A DNA stretch of 64,000 nt from Paratinospora sagittata (GCA_035771175.1 CM069593.1:40795741-40859740), one strand, 5' to 3'; positions 22,071 through 32,534 are shown, numbered from the stretch's first letter. Numbers and translations: made by a program. Notes: generated by a model not told the origin, from the letters alone.

Positions 22071-22830
22071 CTGCTGCTAATGCCCAACCTAGGCAGAACC
22101 AGGGCAAAGCATTTGCTATCGCTCAACAACCGCTCCCAGACAACAATGTATTCGAATGTACATTTCCCTTGTTCAATACAAAGGTGCATGTCTTGTTCGA
22201 TTCAGGTGCTACGCATTCTTTTATATCGTCTGCATTGGTAAGACATTTAGGGTTGCATCTTGAATCCACATAAATCACACTCCATGTCACATCACCTTTA
22301 GGATTTGGTACTGACGTGAAATTGCAGTGTCCTCGATGTGGGCTTCGAATGTCAGAACAAATTATATATGTAGATCTTTTTGTGATGGACATTGAAGACT
22401 TCGACATCATCCTCGGCATAGACTGGCTCGCACCACTGAATGCAAAGATCGATTGTATGAAGAAGCAAGTTCAGTTAACCTTGCCCAAGGGGGATTTTGT
22501 CAAGATTCAGGGAACGAGGAAATGGATACACAACTCGACTGTCGCACTTCTCAAGCCACAGCTTCGAGCTCTATCCCTTGGTGAGGAAAATGAATCACCA
22601 ACACTGTATCCTCTCGAAGTACACGATGTCCCGGTAATATCTGAATTCCCAACAGTTTTTCTAAATGACCTTCCTGGTCTACCTCCGGTTCGAGAATTTT
22701 ATTTTGAAATCAATCTCATACCTGGGACCGGGCCTATCTCAATTCCACCATACAAAATGTCAAATGTCGAGCTGATCGAATTGGATAAACAACTGAAGGA
22801 ATTAGAGAGTAATGGTCATCAGAAAAAGTT
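22071..22830 (+). pseudogene. Tekay-like aspartic protease and linker to RT
   Basis: This is in the same frame as the gag end. VLFDSGATHSFIS has the catalytic Asp at 22199-22201. A TAA at 22271 interrupts, after which the frame resumes with a conserved LFVMDIEDFDIILGIDWL near 22376-22430, the C-terminal strand of these proteases. The following part (PVISEFPTVFLNDLPGLPP) is the usual RT entry. The enzyme would process Gag-Pol. Confidence 0.85.
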
Positions 22831-24350
22831 CATCACCCTGGGGCGCTCCAGTTCTGTTTGTTCGTAAAAAGGATGGTTCGTTACGACTTTGCATCGACTA
22901 TCGCAAACTGAATAACGTCACCATTAAGAACTGATACCCGTTGCCCAGGATCGATGACTTGTTCGACCAACTTAGAGACGTCAAATACTTCTAAGATTGA
23001 TCTACGATCCGGTTATCATCAACTCCGGATCCGAGAGTCGGACATTACCAAGACGACATTCAGAACACGGTACGGTTACTACGAGTTCTTGGTCATGCCG
23101 TTCGGTCAAACAAATGCACCTGCTGCGTTCATGGATTTGATGAACAACATCTTCAAGTTATACTATGACCGATTTGTGGTGGTTTTTGTGGACGACATCT
23201 TAATATATTCCTCAATCGAAGAAGACCATAAGATACACCTGAGGATAGTCCTCCAGACCTTGAGAAGCCACCAGTTGTATGCAAAGTTGACTAAGTGCGA
23301 ATTTTGGGCGAAGCGAGTTCAATTCCTAGGCCATGTGGTTTCAGACAATGACATTGAGGTCGATCTTTCTAAGGTTGAAGCGATTTTAAACTGGAAGCAG
23401 CCTACTACTGTTACTGAGATTAGGAGTTTTCTTGGTTTTGCTAGCTATTACAGACGCTTCATCAAGGACTTCTCAAAGATTGCTCAACCTATGACCAAAC
23501 TCACTCGAAAAGACGCGCGATTCATCTGGAATCCTGCCTGTGAATCATCATTTCAGGAATTGAAGAAGCGCCTCACGACGGCACCAATACTCATCACTCC
23601 AAGAAATACACTTGGATTTTCACTATACACCGACGCCTCTCTCCAAGGCTTAGGTGTTGTACTAATGCAAGAAGGCCAAGTTGTCGCATATGCCTTGAGG
23701 CAACTGAAGATTCATGAGGGTAATTACCCAACACATGACTTGGAACTTGCAACTGTTGTATTTGCACTGAAGTTATGGCGTCATTACCTATACGGTGAAC
23801 GGTTTGAGGACTTCTCGGATCACAAGAGTCTTAAGTACATCTACACCCAAAGAGACCTAAACCTCCACCAAAGACGATGGTTAAAATTCTTGAAAGATTA
23901 TGACTTTCAACTTCAGTACCATCCCGATAAGGCCAATGTTGTGGCTGATGCCCTGAGTAGAAAATCTTATGTTGTTTGCACTCTTAACTTCGAAATGGGG
24001 AAGTTGGCTACAGAGATGGAAAATTTTAACCTACAACTGATTGAAGAAGGAGCAAGATCACGACTATCTCAATTATTAGCCAACTCTAAGCTGGTTCGAA
24101 AGATTTTGGCAGCTCAAGCCAACGACCCTATGTTAATGGAGAAACGAGAACTTCTACTCAGCGGACAAGACCTTCCTCACTGGTCGGCCTCTGAAGATGG
24201 GCCGTTTTTTATAAAAAACGTCTCTGTCTACCGAACGATCCTGAGGTTCGAAAAGAAGTACTCACTGAGATGTACTGTTCGAGGTTCGCTATGCATCCTG
24301 GGGGTGACAAAATGTACAAGGATGTCAAGCGACAATTCTGATTTTTTGGA
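22831..24350 (+). pseudogene. Tekay-like reverse transcriptase and RNase H
   Basis: RT begins with [16 protein letters not shown] and [14 protein letters not shown]. It is hit by TGA at 22932 (Arg codon expected), then shifts frame near 22990. The rest, about 22990-24340, is one open frame: [27 protein letters not shown], and the catalytic FVDD at 23185-23196. RNase H follows with [13 protein letters not shown] near 23620-23660, DHKSLKYI near 23818, and a [10 protein letters not shown] end at 23938-23968. An ordered connection and integrase N-terminus come next, ending in a frameshift near 24340. It copies element RNA to DNA in the native element. Confidence 0.9.
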
Positions 24351-24875
24351 ATGAAGAAGGCGATTGCACACTTCGTTGCTCGATGTCTCGTTTGCCAGCA
24401 AGTTAAGGCCGAACGAAGACTTCCCTATGGACTTCTCCAGCCGTTACCTATTGGAGAATGGAAGCGGGAGAACATCGCAATGGATTTTGTTACGGCCTTG
24501 CCTCGAAATAATAAAGGGCAAGACGCTATCTAGGTTATCATTGACAGACTTACAAAGTTTGCACACTTTTTGCCAATGAAGTTCACGGATAACCCCGCCA
24601 AACTTGCCGAACTATATGAAAGAGAGATCATACTCCTCCATGGCATACCACTCACGATTGTCTCTGATCGAGACCCTCGTTTCACATCAAAGTTTTGGCA
24701 AAGCTTCCTGAGTAGAATGGGCTTTAAGATCACCATGAGCACAGCCTTTCAGTCTCAGACTGATAGGAAGTCAGTGCGTTTTATCCAAATCTTGGAAGAC
24801 ATGTTACGGTGTTGCATTTTGGACTTTAACGACGGATGGGCAAAATACTTACATTTAGCTGAGTTTGCATACAAA
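24351..24875 (+). pseudogene. Tekay-like integrase, truncated and catalytically dead
   Basis: The zinc-binding C-x2-C (CLVCQQVK) is near 24390. The core has the first Asp at 24483-24485 (AMDFVTALP) and the second at 24666-24668 (SDRDPRF). The third catalytic residue, Glu of the D-D-E triad, is Val (GTG, 24774-24776, in SVRFIQ). A TAG at 24531 replaces a Trp codon. The protein stops matching at LHLAEFAYK, where the sequence runs straight into LTR DNA at 24868-24875. The C-terminal domain and any chromodomain are therefore missing. Confidence 0.9.
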
Positions 24876-26124
24876 ATCACTCCTCCTTGTGATTTTTCTT
24901 CTCTTTTTCACTCTTTTTGAGTTTTTGTCTTCTCTTTTGAGACTCTCTGTGCTGAGCAACGTGGTTCTGCCTGAGGGAAAGCGCCAGTTTCCAAAAGAGT
25001 TTTTATATGAAGGTGGGGAACGAAACATAGGTTTGCGTGTCTTATAACTTTTATTAAAGTTTACATTCATTTATTATTATGTCTACCATTCATTTACACG
25101 ACATTATTGCGTATAATGATCATACCGTCATACTTATGCCTGTATAATTGGAGTTCATGTATTACACTGTTGTTATGCTGGATTAGTGGTTAATCTGGTT
25201 CAACCAGACTCAGTCTTGTTCTCAGTAACTTTAAATAGTGAATGGGAGGCAGCGTGCTGCTCTAGACGATTGGTATTTAAGTAGACCTCGTGTCTCACCG
25301 CTCAACTAGAGACTGATCTGGTTGGTCTTATTAGAAAGCTATCAGCTTATACAAGTAATACTGAATGTCCTAAACTTGCACGTCGTGATACCGACTCTAA
25401 TAAGGATCACCAGACGTTGCCAAATCCTGTCTAAATATTAAGTAAAGACCGGACCAGTTCATGCATTGACATCATACATATCACCACCTAGGGACGTATG
25501 TGGTTTATGATTCATAGAATAGTTAGAAGCGATGCTCCCTATTCATTATATTTCTCTGGAGAGGGACGTACAATGAGAACCTAGCTATTGCAGGGAAGGG
25601 ACATCTGTACGTGAATCCAGAGCGTCGTTCTTGAGGAGGGACGTACAATGAGAACCCGACTATTCCTGGGGAGGAACATCTGTACGTGAACTCAGGCGAT
25701 GTACAATCATCAAACCAATACGAGACGGTGTCATGCATACATACATGTTGATTGTTTATGATGCTCTGATGTGTATTTAAGATATTTGATAATGAAGTTT
25801 ACTTTATTAACTGTTATATTCACGAACTATTTTACCCACTGAGCGCGTAGCTCACCCCATTGTTATCCAAATTTTCACAGGATATTAGGGTGGACTGGGT
25901 GCAGGTTTTTGGACCCACATGTTGTACCCTTTGTATTATTCATTGGGGATTTTTGGGAGAATGTTCCCTTAACTAATTTCATGTACAAATATATTCTGAA
26001 ATTAATGAAATCAGATTTGTACTTAACTATGCTTCCGCGCACTCTGTTATTACTGTTATAATGCATTCGCGCCCCGTCCGTGAGTTTTCCGTCGGTTTAG
26101 GCGCGTCCGGGGGGGGGTGTGACA
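24868..26124 (+). repeat. 3' LTR of the Tekay-like element, lacking its first ~100 bp
   Basis: It matches the 5' LTR from 16869 to 18023, ends GTGTGACA and is followed by the TSD. The first ~100 bp, including palindrome and TATA box, were removed with the integrase end. It is not shorter overall because it has about two extra copies of a ~75-bp unit at 25555-25690. The perfect TGAGCGCGTAGCTCA motif is at 25840-25854. Confidence 0.9.
25555..25690. repeat. ~75-bp tandem unit expanded in the 3' LTR
   Basis: GAGGGACGTACAATGAGAAC occurs at 25561 and 25636, each followed by GGGAAGGGACATCTGTACGT-like sequence. The 5' LTR has only AAGGAACATCTGTACGTGAA at about 17574-17593, so copy number changed after insertion or between LTRs during replication. 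Confidence 0.7.
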
Positions 26125-26489
26125 GTGCATAAAGTCATGGCAAGGTGGCAAGTCAATAAAAGTCAAGCTCAAGTCAACTAAAGTCAAGCTAGAAGTCAAT
26201 CGAAGATCAAAACACAAGGACGTAAAGACATTTAATATTGTAATTGCTTTAGATCTTTCTAGGTTGTAGTCATCTTCTTGTATTGATCAACCACTTGGTT
26301 TCTTGATCGTGTTTTCATCGAAACGCTTCATATTCATTTTTTCGGTTTACCGTTTTTACTATCTTTTTGGTTCATCATTTATGCAATCATAATCAAAAAT
26401 GTTTTCTTATCATGTTCATTTCAAAATGAACGTATTGCATGTTTGTGAAAATGAGTTTATCATATGGGCAACATTTAAGGAATGCACTC

Positions 26490-26960
26490 ATTCTCGAAGG
26501 AACTCACTCCTTCCTGGAGGAATTCACTTCTTGACATGTTTTTGATGAAAATTCACTTTTTTAGATTTATTTCATGTTTTGATTCTTGTTCCGAGTTTGA
26601 TTTCATTGATTTATTGACTATGAAACTTAGACATGATAAAAAATCGCATTCTTGACCATGTGCACGTTTCTCAAGAACCCATGGAATGCATTCCTTCCTG
26701 AAGGGATGCACTCCAGCAGAGAAAAACACACCATTTTTCTAAGGCATGGTGGAACGCACTCCAGTAGTGAGAAACACGTTCCAGGTCAGAGAAAAATGGT
26801 CTAGAGCTTTTGGGTCTTGTGGAACGCGTTCTAGCAGAGAGGAACGCGTTCCAGTAGGTTAATCCGAAACCCAATTTTCTCTCAGGTCTTATGGAACGTG
26901 TTCCAGCAGAGAGGAATGTGTTTTATAGTAACAGGATGGAACGCACTCCATCCGAGAATT
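26490..26960 (+). promoter_or_regulatory. GGAACGCGTTCC palindrome array in the SIRE-like LTR
   Basis: Repeated words: GGAATGCATTCC (26683-26694, perfect), GGAACGCACTCC (26751-26762), GGAACGCGTTCT (26821-26832), GGAACGCGTTCC (26841-26852, perfect), GGAACGTGTTCC (26893-26904), GGAACGCACTCC near 26939, plus GGAATGCACTCA and similar near 26480-26530. A TATTTAAACA box follows near 27089. The location is the LTR U3 region by comparison with the other copies. Confidence 0.6.
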
Positions 26961-27599
26961 TCCATTTTTGCTCTTTTTCAAGTTTTAATCTTGAGTATTC
27001 ATCTCGGGCCATTGATTTCACTTAATACATAATTAAATCATTTAATCTTGGCCGTCCATGATAGGTTTAGGGTTTTTAATGATGGTTTTCTATTTAAACA
27101 ATGATTAAACCCAACTTTCATAAGAACAACTTTTATTATTCATTCTCCAATATTTTTCTTTGCAACTGAGCTAACGAAGAGGCAGCCGCCATTGGAGAAC
27201 ATGTGCACTTCATGATCTTCTACTGAGTTTTTGAACACACATCTCTTATTAAAGTTGTTCATGATTACGAGCTTTATTACATATCTAGTTTTTTATCGAA
27301 TCGAGGTATTTTAGTCTTTCGTTCAAGTTTTCAGCCGTGCATATTTTTGAATCATGTGGCTGAGAAATCTAGAAGAAATCATCATTGTTTTGTAAGTATG
27401 TCGAGGTTTGTTTGGTAAGGAACAACCTCTCTCAATCTCGATTGGTTTTGAGTTCATCTGTATCTTTGAGCGCAATTGCACTTGTTTTAAGTGTTTAGAA
27501 CAAGATTATCACTTTCTGGTTACTCTTCTTGATTTGATTCAAGTTTGAACAAATCAAGTCAAGTGATTGTGGTTCACTTGAGATTCCAATATTGGAATC

Positions 27600-27705
27600 A
27601 AAGTTCGGTTCATCCTTATCCCGCAAAAGGATGTTGTTGGTTCATCATGAGCCTATAAAAGGATAGGTTTGTCTTGAACCTGTAAAAAGATTTTTCTAAC
27701 AGTTT
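27600..27705. repeat. Mini-hairpin units in the forward SIRE-like LTR
   Basis: ATCCTTATCCCGCAAAAGGAT near 27613-27633 is a complete unit read in LTR sense (stem ATCCTT/AAGGAT, loop with CCCG). Two decayed units follow to about 27700. It is the sense-strand version of the array at 4112-4490. Confidence 0.6.
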
Positions 27706-28681
27706 GATTCACACCCGTGAAGTGAATCCGAGATAGTGAAACCCTAAAGAAGGTTTCTCTAGGCGTGGAGGTACGAAATAGATTTTCGAACCACGTAAAA
27801 AATGCTTGTCTCCTTATATTTATTTTGTGCATTTTACTATTATATATGATCTATTTGATAAAATATCTCAACCAAATTAAGGAATACAAAAGATAAATTA
27901 AAAATTGATTTAATTGGCAGAAACACCCAATTCAGCCCGTTCTTGGGTGTCCAACAAAGACATGCTTCATTTCCAAAACAATTTCATGCATTTTAAACAC
28001 AAATGCAAGTACACTATCACACTTACATTTTATAAACCAAATTTATACATAGAATGTCATATATAAACACCAAAGGTAAGAAATACTCACAATGGGTACA
28101 ATCCTATGGTTTCCAAATCACCAAAATACAACTCCTACAGCCACTACACAAGCTGCTCACAAATTTCCCAGTTGATCGCACCAAGATCTAGCTAATTTCA
28201 CCGTCCAAATTTTTGTACACATCACAATAAAACCTATTTCAATCAAGATTCCTCATTTAAATCACACACACTATTTTGAACACTCTCAAACCCTCGATTG
28301 CTTCAATTGCAGCAGGATTTGAGCAAACCCTTAACTCAACACCAATTTCTTACAAATTGACATGCCATAAACCTAATTTCCATCACGAATCCATTGGAAA
28401 CATAATTAAACAACAAAAGCCACGAATTTGGCCAATCCCAAACCATCACAAATTTGTACAACCATCACCAAATCCACCCAATTTCACATATGTTAAACAA
28501 ATCAAAGAAAATAGTGAGATTTCATAAGTTTCAAAGCTCACCTTAGCTTCAAATCTCCAAACCCTAGCCTTGTTCCTCCTTCCCTTTTTCTTCTCCCTCT
28601 TTTCTCTAAAAGAACCCAACTCAAATGTGCTAGAAAAAATGAAAATTCCTTTTTATATGCATGCAAACCGCCACACCGACT

Positions 28682-28880
28682 TATATATAAAAAAAAAAAC
28701 TGTCAAAAAAGGCAGGAGCGCGCTCCTTTTTGCCAAGAAACAGTCCTTGTCTCTACTTCCTGCAAGGAGCTTGCTTCTGCATATTTCAAAGAACTGATTT
28801 TTTGTCTACAACCATTAGAGCGTGCTGCCACTCCAAAACTCAGAAATCCCGTGTTTTGTCTGCCACTAATAGAGTGCGCT
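28682..28880 (-). promoter_or_regulatory. Gypsy LTR promoter: AGGAGCGCGCTCCT palindrome and TATA box
   Basis: AGGAGCGCGCTCCT at 28714-28727 is a perfect 14-bp palindrome. Decayed relatives lie at about 28764, 28816 and 28869. On the minus strand a poly-T and TATATATAAG (28681-28692) come next. This lies in the right half of the split LTR 12403-29095. Confidence 0.55.
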
Positions 28881-29100
28881 TCTCCCATTAGAAACGCGAT
28901 CCTGGGGTCCAGACTCACATTTTTCTAACTTTTCCTCACCCTAAGTCCATATCTAAGGCCCTGAGGTTCCTGTGAAACTAGGGAGCATACAAATACAACA
29001 GTTTACGGCCATCTACGTATGTACACTCATATAAATGTGTTTGATAATACATACAAGTCAACATAAAAGTTTGACTAGAGGTACGGGATGTTACAATTAG

Positions 29101-29416
29101 CTTGTTTATGGAAACTAGAAGTGAGACCTTGTACGGGCACCTTCAAACGATGTTTTGTCGTTTCCTAAAAACAAGTTTTTTAGTCAAATTCTGAAAAAAT
29201 TGTTTTTCCAAATTGTCAAACCAAACACTTTTTTGGGGTTTTGAAAATTTTCGATACAAAAAACTTTATCCGAGTTTTAAACCAAACACAACCGAAGACT
29301 TTCTCTATGTTGTAGAAGTCCTTCTCTTCCATTGAATCCTTAATAAAGAACACTCTTTGAATGTTCTCGTTGTTTGTTTGTTTTTTCGTTAATTTATAGT
29401 ATTTGTTATATTGGAG

Positions 29417-29451
<35 letters not shown>

Positions 29452-29454
29452 TCA
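29101..29454. other. Spacer with an AT microsatellite
   Basis: No gene is seen. An (AT)n run occupies about 29419-29449. A minus-strand open frame across 29216-29455 starts inside that run and has no recognisable domain. Confidence 0.5.
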
Positions 29455-31310
29455 TTCAAGATCAATGAATCAAAGACAAGTGCAGTCCCAATTATTAATA
29501 CAAGAACAAATGCCCACACCAAAGTTCAATAAGGGTAAGGGTGATAGTGAAAATTTTAAATTTGCAAGTGCACGACAGTCAAGTTATAGTAATCCCAAGG
29601 TGAGTTGGGTATCATATCCACAAGGATAGTGAAATCAACTATTAAAAATGCCTAAAACTACTAAAGTATTGATTTTATCTAGGCTAACAAAACGTGATGA
29701 TAAAGTGTGCTAAAAATTGAAATAGCTGAAATTAGAAATTAAACAGAGATTTAGAGAAAATAGATGGTTAAAGATTATTAGAGAGTTGATTTCACTATGT
29801 TGATCTATATGGGTATCAAAAGATAGTGTTGTTGATTCAATTCTTAAGCTTATAAATCATGAATTCAAAATTGTTTAAACCCTTCTCTCAAATGCAAATT
29901 CAAACATCTATGCTTCAATTTCTAATCCCCTCTCTCAAATGTAAATTAACAATTAAAGCATGCATTAAGACCTAAGATTCAATTAAATGATTTCAATGGG
30001 GTTGTAGGTCTCTCGACTCGATACAAACTCCCTAGGTTTCAATTCACTTGTTCAAACTTGAAAACACCTCTATCGAGTGTAAGAATTCAAATCTAAATTC
30101 ATCCAACAAGTTGCAAGCATTAAGTACGGAGAATTGAAAATAAACAAATCAAATTGCTCAACAACACAAAAATAATGAAAATCAACCCATATATCTCAAC
30201 GTAGATTCATCAAACCCTCTAATAGAAATATTTAGTTCATCATCAAAGTCAAGAGTACAAGAGAGAAATTAAAGAGAAAAGACATGAATACAATAAGTAT
30301 AGAACAAGAAATGATTTAAAACCCCCTTTTGAGTGTTTCTCCTTCTTCTTCCATCGAAAAGTTCTGCAACTTGTCTTCTTCTTCAATTTCTTCCTTGCTT
30401 TTTTTCCTCTCTACCCTCTTCTACAGCTACTGTTACCCTCTACTCTATACGACTATTGTTACTCTCTACTCGATCGTAATAATCCCCCAATAAAAACCCT
30501 AAAATGAGCTTTTTATACGTCATTGTCCAAAAAGACAAAAAAGGACCAGAAGTTTCACCGTAACGCCGCGGCGCTACGGAAACTCTATCGGGGCGCCGCG
30601 GCGCTATGACAGAATTTTCATATTTTGTTCTTCTGGGCGTCGCGATGGGTGCCACGGCGCCCAGATAGCATTTCTTCTTTCTTTTCCAGTTGTTGTACTT
30701 AGCCGATTTTTGTTCTCTTTTTGGCCGTTTCTCTTTCTCTTTAGTCCATCTTTAGTGCTCTTCTTCAATATGGCCGTGACATCATTTGATCTGCATTACT
30801 CGCTTTTAGGCTCTTTATTCACCTATAAGACAAAACATAAATACAAGTAAATGATCTATATTATGTGCAAGTATGTATTAACATGTAATTCTATATGCAC
30901 TATGTATAGCTTGTAAAATATTAACAAAATTAATATAAAAAGGTTGCAATTGACTTTAGGAAAAATACCTAAAAATCATTATTATTTTCCTAAACTAGCC
31001 TAATGTATTTTATTCATGAAAAGCACTAAAATTAACTTATAAAACTCTTAAAAATATCTAAATGAACCTAAAACACTAAATGAACTAATTAATGCAAATA
31101 TATCTAAAAACTAACTCAATGCACCTAAAAACCTATGAAATTAACATGTAAAATACTAATCTAAAACTCAACTTATGAAAGGGTCACAATAAACCCCCCC
31201 AATAGGAGCACAACTCCTCACCTCATATGAGGTTGAGAAGATTTTTAGCCCTCCATCTCATATGAGGGGAAGTATATGCTTAACCAGGTAAGCTACCGAT
31301 ATTTGACACT
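29455..31310 (-). mobile_element. Unassigned LTR-like stretch, probably reverse
   Basis: No coding domain is seen. Three signs of an LTR or its vicinity: TTTGCAAGTGCACGACAGTC near 29560-29580, a type of sequence I associate with plant gypsy LTRs; a GC-rich palindrome pair (CGCCGCGGCG 30564-30573, GCGCCGCGGCGC 30593-30604) standing out from A+T-rich DNA; and, on the minus strand, TATAAAAAG right after them (30507-30517). Two CCTCATATGAGG palindromes lie near 31236 and 31256. Ends and TSD were not found. Confidence 0.4.
30505..30660 (-). promoter_or_regulatory. GCGCCGCGGCGC palindromes and TATA box
   Basis: Minus-strand order: GGCGCC-type words near 30650, GCGCCGCGGCGC (30593-30604), CGCCGCGGCG (30564-30573), then GTATAAAAAG about 45 bp on. 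The layout equals that in four other LTR families here. Function is inferred. Confidence 0.45.
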
Positions 31311-31517
31311 CATGGTGTAATACCCTCAAATTAAACCAGCTTAAATCCTAGGATCTTGTTTAATAATCATTTACTAAAAGTTTAAAGGACATAAAAGTCA
31401 ATATCTCAAAAGAAAAAGAACATTTTCGAGAAAATGACCTAAACGTCAATATCTCAGAAGATCCAGACATTTTAGAAAAAGGATAGTGATAAGACTAAAG
31501 GTATTTTATGACATAAA

Positions 31518-32520
31518 TGATGCAAACCAAGGAGCTGGACAAGTTGATCATACACTTGGGAATGAAGCTGAATGTGCACAAGACCCTTTGTCACTTTCAA
31601 GTGGTCCAATTACAAGACTTAGAGCCAAACGTTTCAAGGAAATGCTAAATGGGCTAATCCAAGAGAATTGGGCTGATTCTAAAAAGACCAATATGGGCTC
31701 AAATAATAATCAAGGCTTAGTCCATGTCATCAAAGCAATTGAAAAAGCTAATTAGCACACAAAACGTGCCAGCATGGACTGACCATCATAGGGCATGAAT
31801 TTGTTGAGTTGCAAGGATATTAAATAGAGGAATAAACTTGGTCCTGGCTGGTTATGTTTTAAATACATTGAACTTAGTCAATTAGCTATTTTGGTTACCT
31901 TTAGAAGTCCAAGAGGCCTAAAAATATGGGGGCTTGTTCTTTAGAAGTCCAAGAGGCCTAAAAACATGGGGACTTGTCCTTTAGAAGTCAAAGAGACCAA
32001 AAAACATGGAAACTTGTTCTTTAAAAGTCCAAGAGGCCTAAAAACGTGGGGACTTGTCCTTTAGAATTCCAAGAGGCCTAAAAACATGGGGACTTGTCCT
32101 TTAGAAGTCCAAGAGGCCTAAAAACATGGGGACTTGTCTATGTTGATGTTTGTGTTGTTTTAAATTTAGTTATGTCTTTTCCTATTCTTGGAGGGTTGTT
32201 CCAAGTATATATAGAGTGGTAGCTCGAATTTGAATGGTAGATTATGTTTTGAGATTAAGTTAATCTTGTGAGGTCTTGTGTCCTCTTTGTTCTTAAAAGA
32301 ACTCTTTGAACTTATCAAGTTAATCTTGTGGCGTTCAAACAACCAAACTTATCACCTTGATTGTTGAATCTTGGTGTGACGTTTTCAATCCTTCGTAGTC
32401 TTGGTTTTCATCTGGTTAGGTGACGGGTCAAGGCTCAACCAATCTTGTCTACACGATCTTGGGGTTCTAATCCATCATTGTTATTGGGTTTCATCACAAT
32501 TGTTGGTGGAGTTCATATCA
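31518..32520 (+). repeat. 5' LTR of the CRM-like element (1003 bp)
   Basis: It ends GTTCATATCA directly before TTTGGTATCAGAGC. In its first 238 bp the pol frame is open to the TAG at 31753 and includes GPITRLRAKRFKE. TATA-like AGTATATATAG is at 32204-32214, preceded by six 40-bp repeats. Confidence 0.9.
31901..32140. repeat. Six 40-bp tandem repeats upstream of the TATA box
   Basis: Units begin TTAGAAGTCC at 31901, 31941, 31981, 32021, 32061 and 32101, each with AAGAGGCCTAAAAACATGGG. The 3' LTR has four full units and one partial (37115-37306). This accounts for part of the LTR length difference. Confidence 0.9.
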
Positions 32521-32522
32521 TT

Positions 32523-32534
32523 TGGTATCAGAGC
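32523..32534 (+). promoter_or_regulatory. Primer binding site, initiator tRNA-Met
   Basis: TGGTATCAGAGC, two bases after the 5' LTR of the CRM-like element. Confidence 0.9.

Larger units (their letters stand above)
16768..26124 (+). mobile_element. Tekay/Del-like Ty3/gypsy element, defective, TSD GTGCA
   Basis: LTR ends are TGTAATACC (16768) and GTGTGACA (26124). Exact GTGCA copies lie at 16763-16767 and 26125-26129. Order: 5' LTR, tRNA-Met primer site, AT-rich leader, extra ORF, second leader, gag, protease, RT, RNase H, partial integrase, truncated 3' LTR. A deletion joins integrase directly to the LTR, removing the integrase C-terminus, any chromodomain, the polypurine tract and the first ~100 bp of the 3' LTR. 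All ORFs carry stops or frameshifts. The Tekay/Del assignment rests on domain motifs recalled, not on a search. Confidence 0.9.
16573..27956 (+). mobile_element. SIRE-like 3' LTR, forward, split by the gypsy element 16768-26124
   Basis: The LTR reads 16573-16767, then 26130-27956 after the nested element, about 2.0 kb in all. Ends are TGTTGGCCTAAGCGG and TTGGGTGTCCAACA. It holds GGAACGCGTTCC palindromes (26490-26960), a TATTTAAACA box near 27089, and hairpin units (27600-27700). The 5' LTR, gag and pol of this element are absent, so its own TSD cannot be read. Three other LTRs in the window are reverse copies of the same family. Confidence 0.8.
12403..29095 (-). mobile_element. Gypsy solo LTR, reverse, TSD ATTAG, split by a SIRE-like fragment
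   Basis: The left part (12403 to about 12650) starts TGTTGCAACCCCC. The right part (27957-29095) ends TACGGGATGTTACA. Exact ATTAG copies flank the whole at 12398-12402 and 29096-29100, so the two parts are one insertion event. Everything between is later material. The left boundary of the inserted SIRE-like fragment could only be placed between 12560 and 12660. Same family as 7218-9344 and 44118-46258. Confidence 0.85.
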
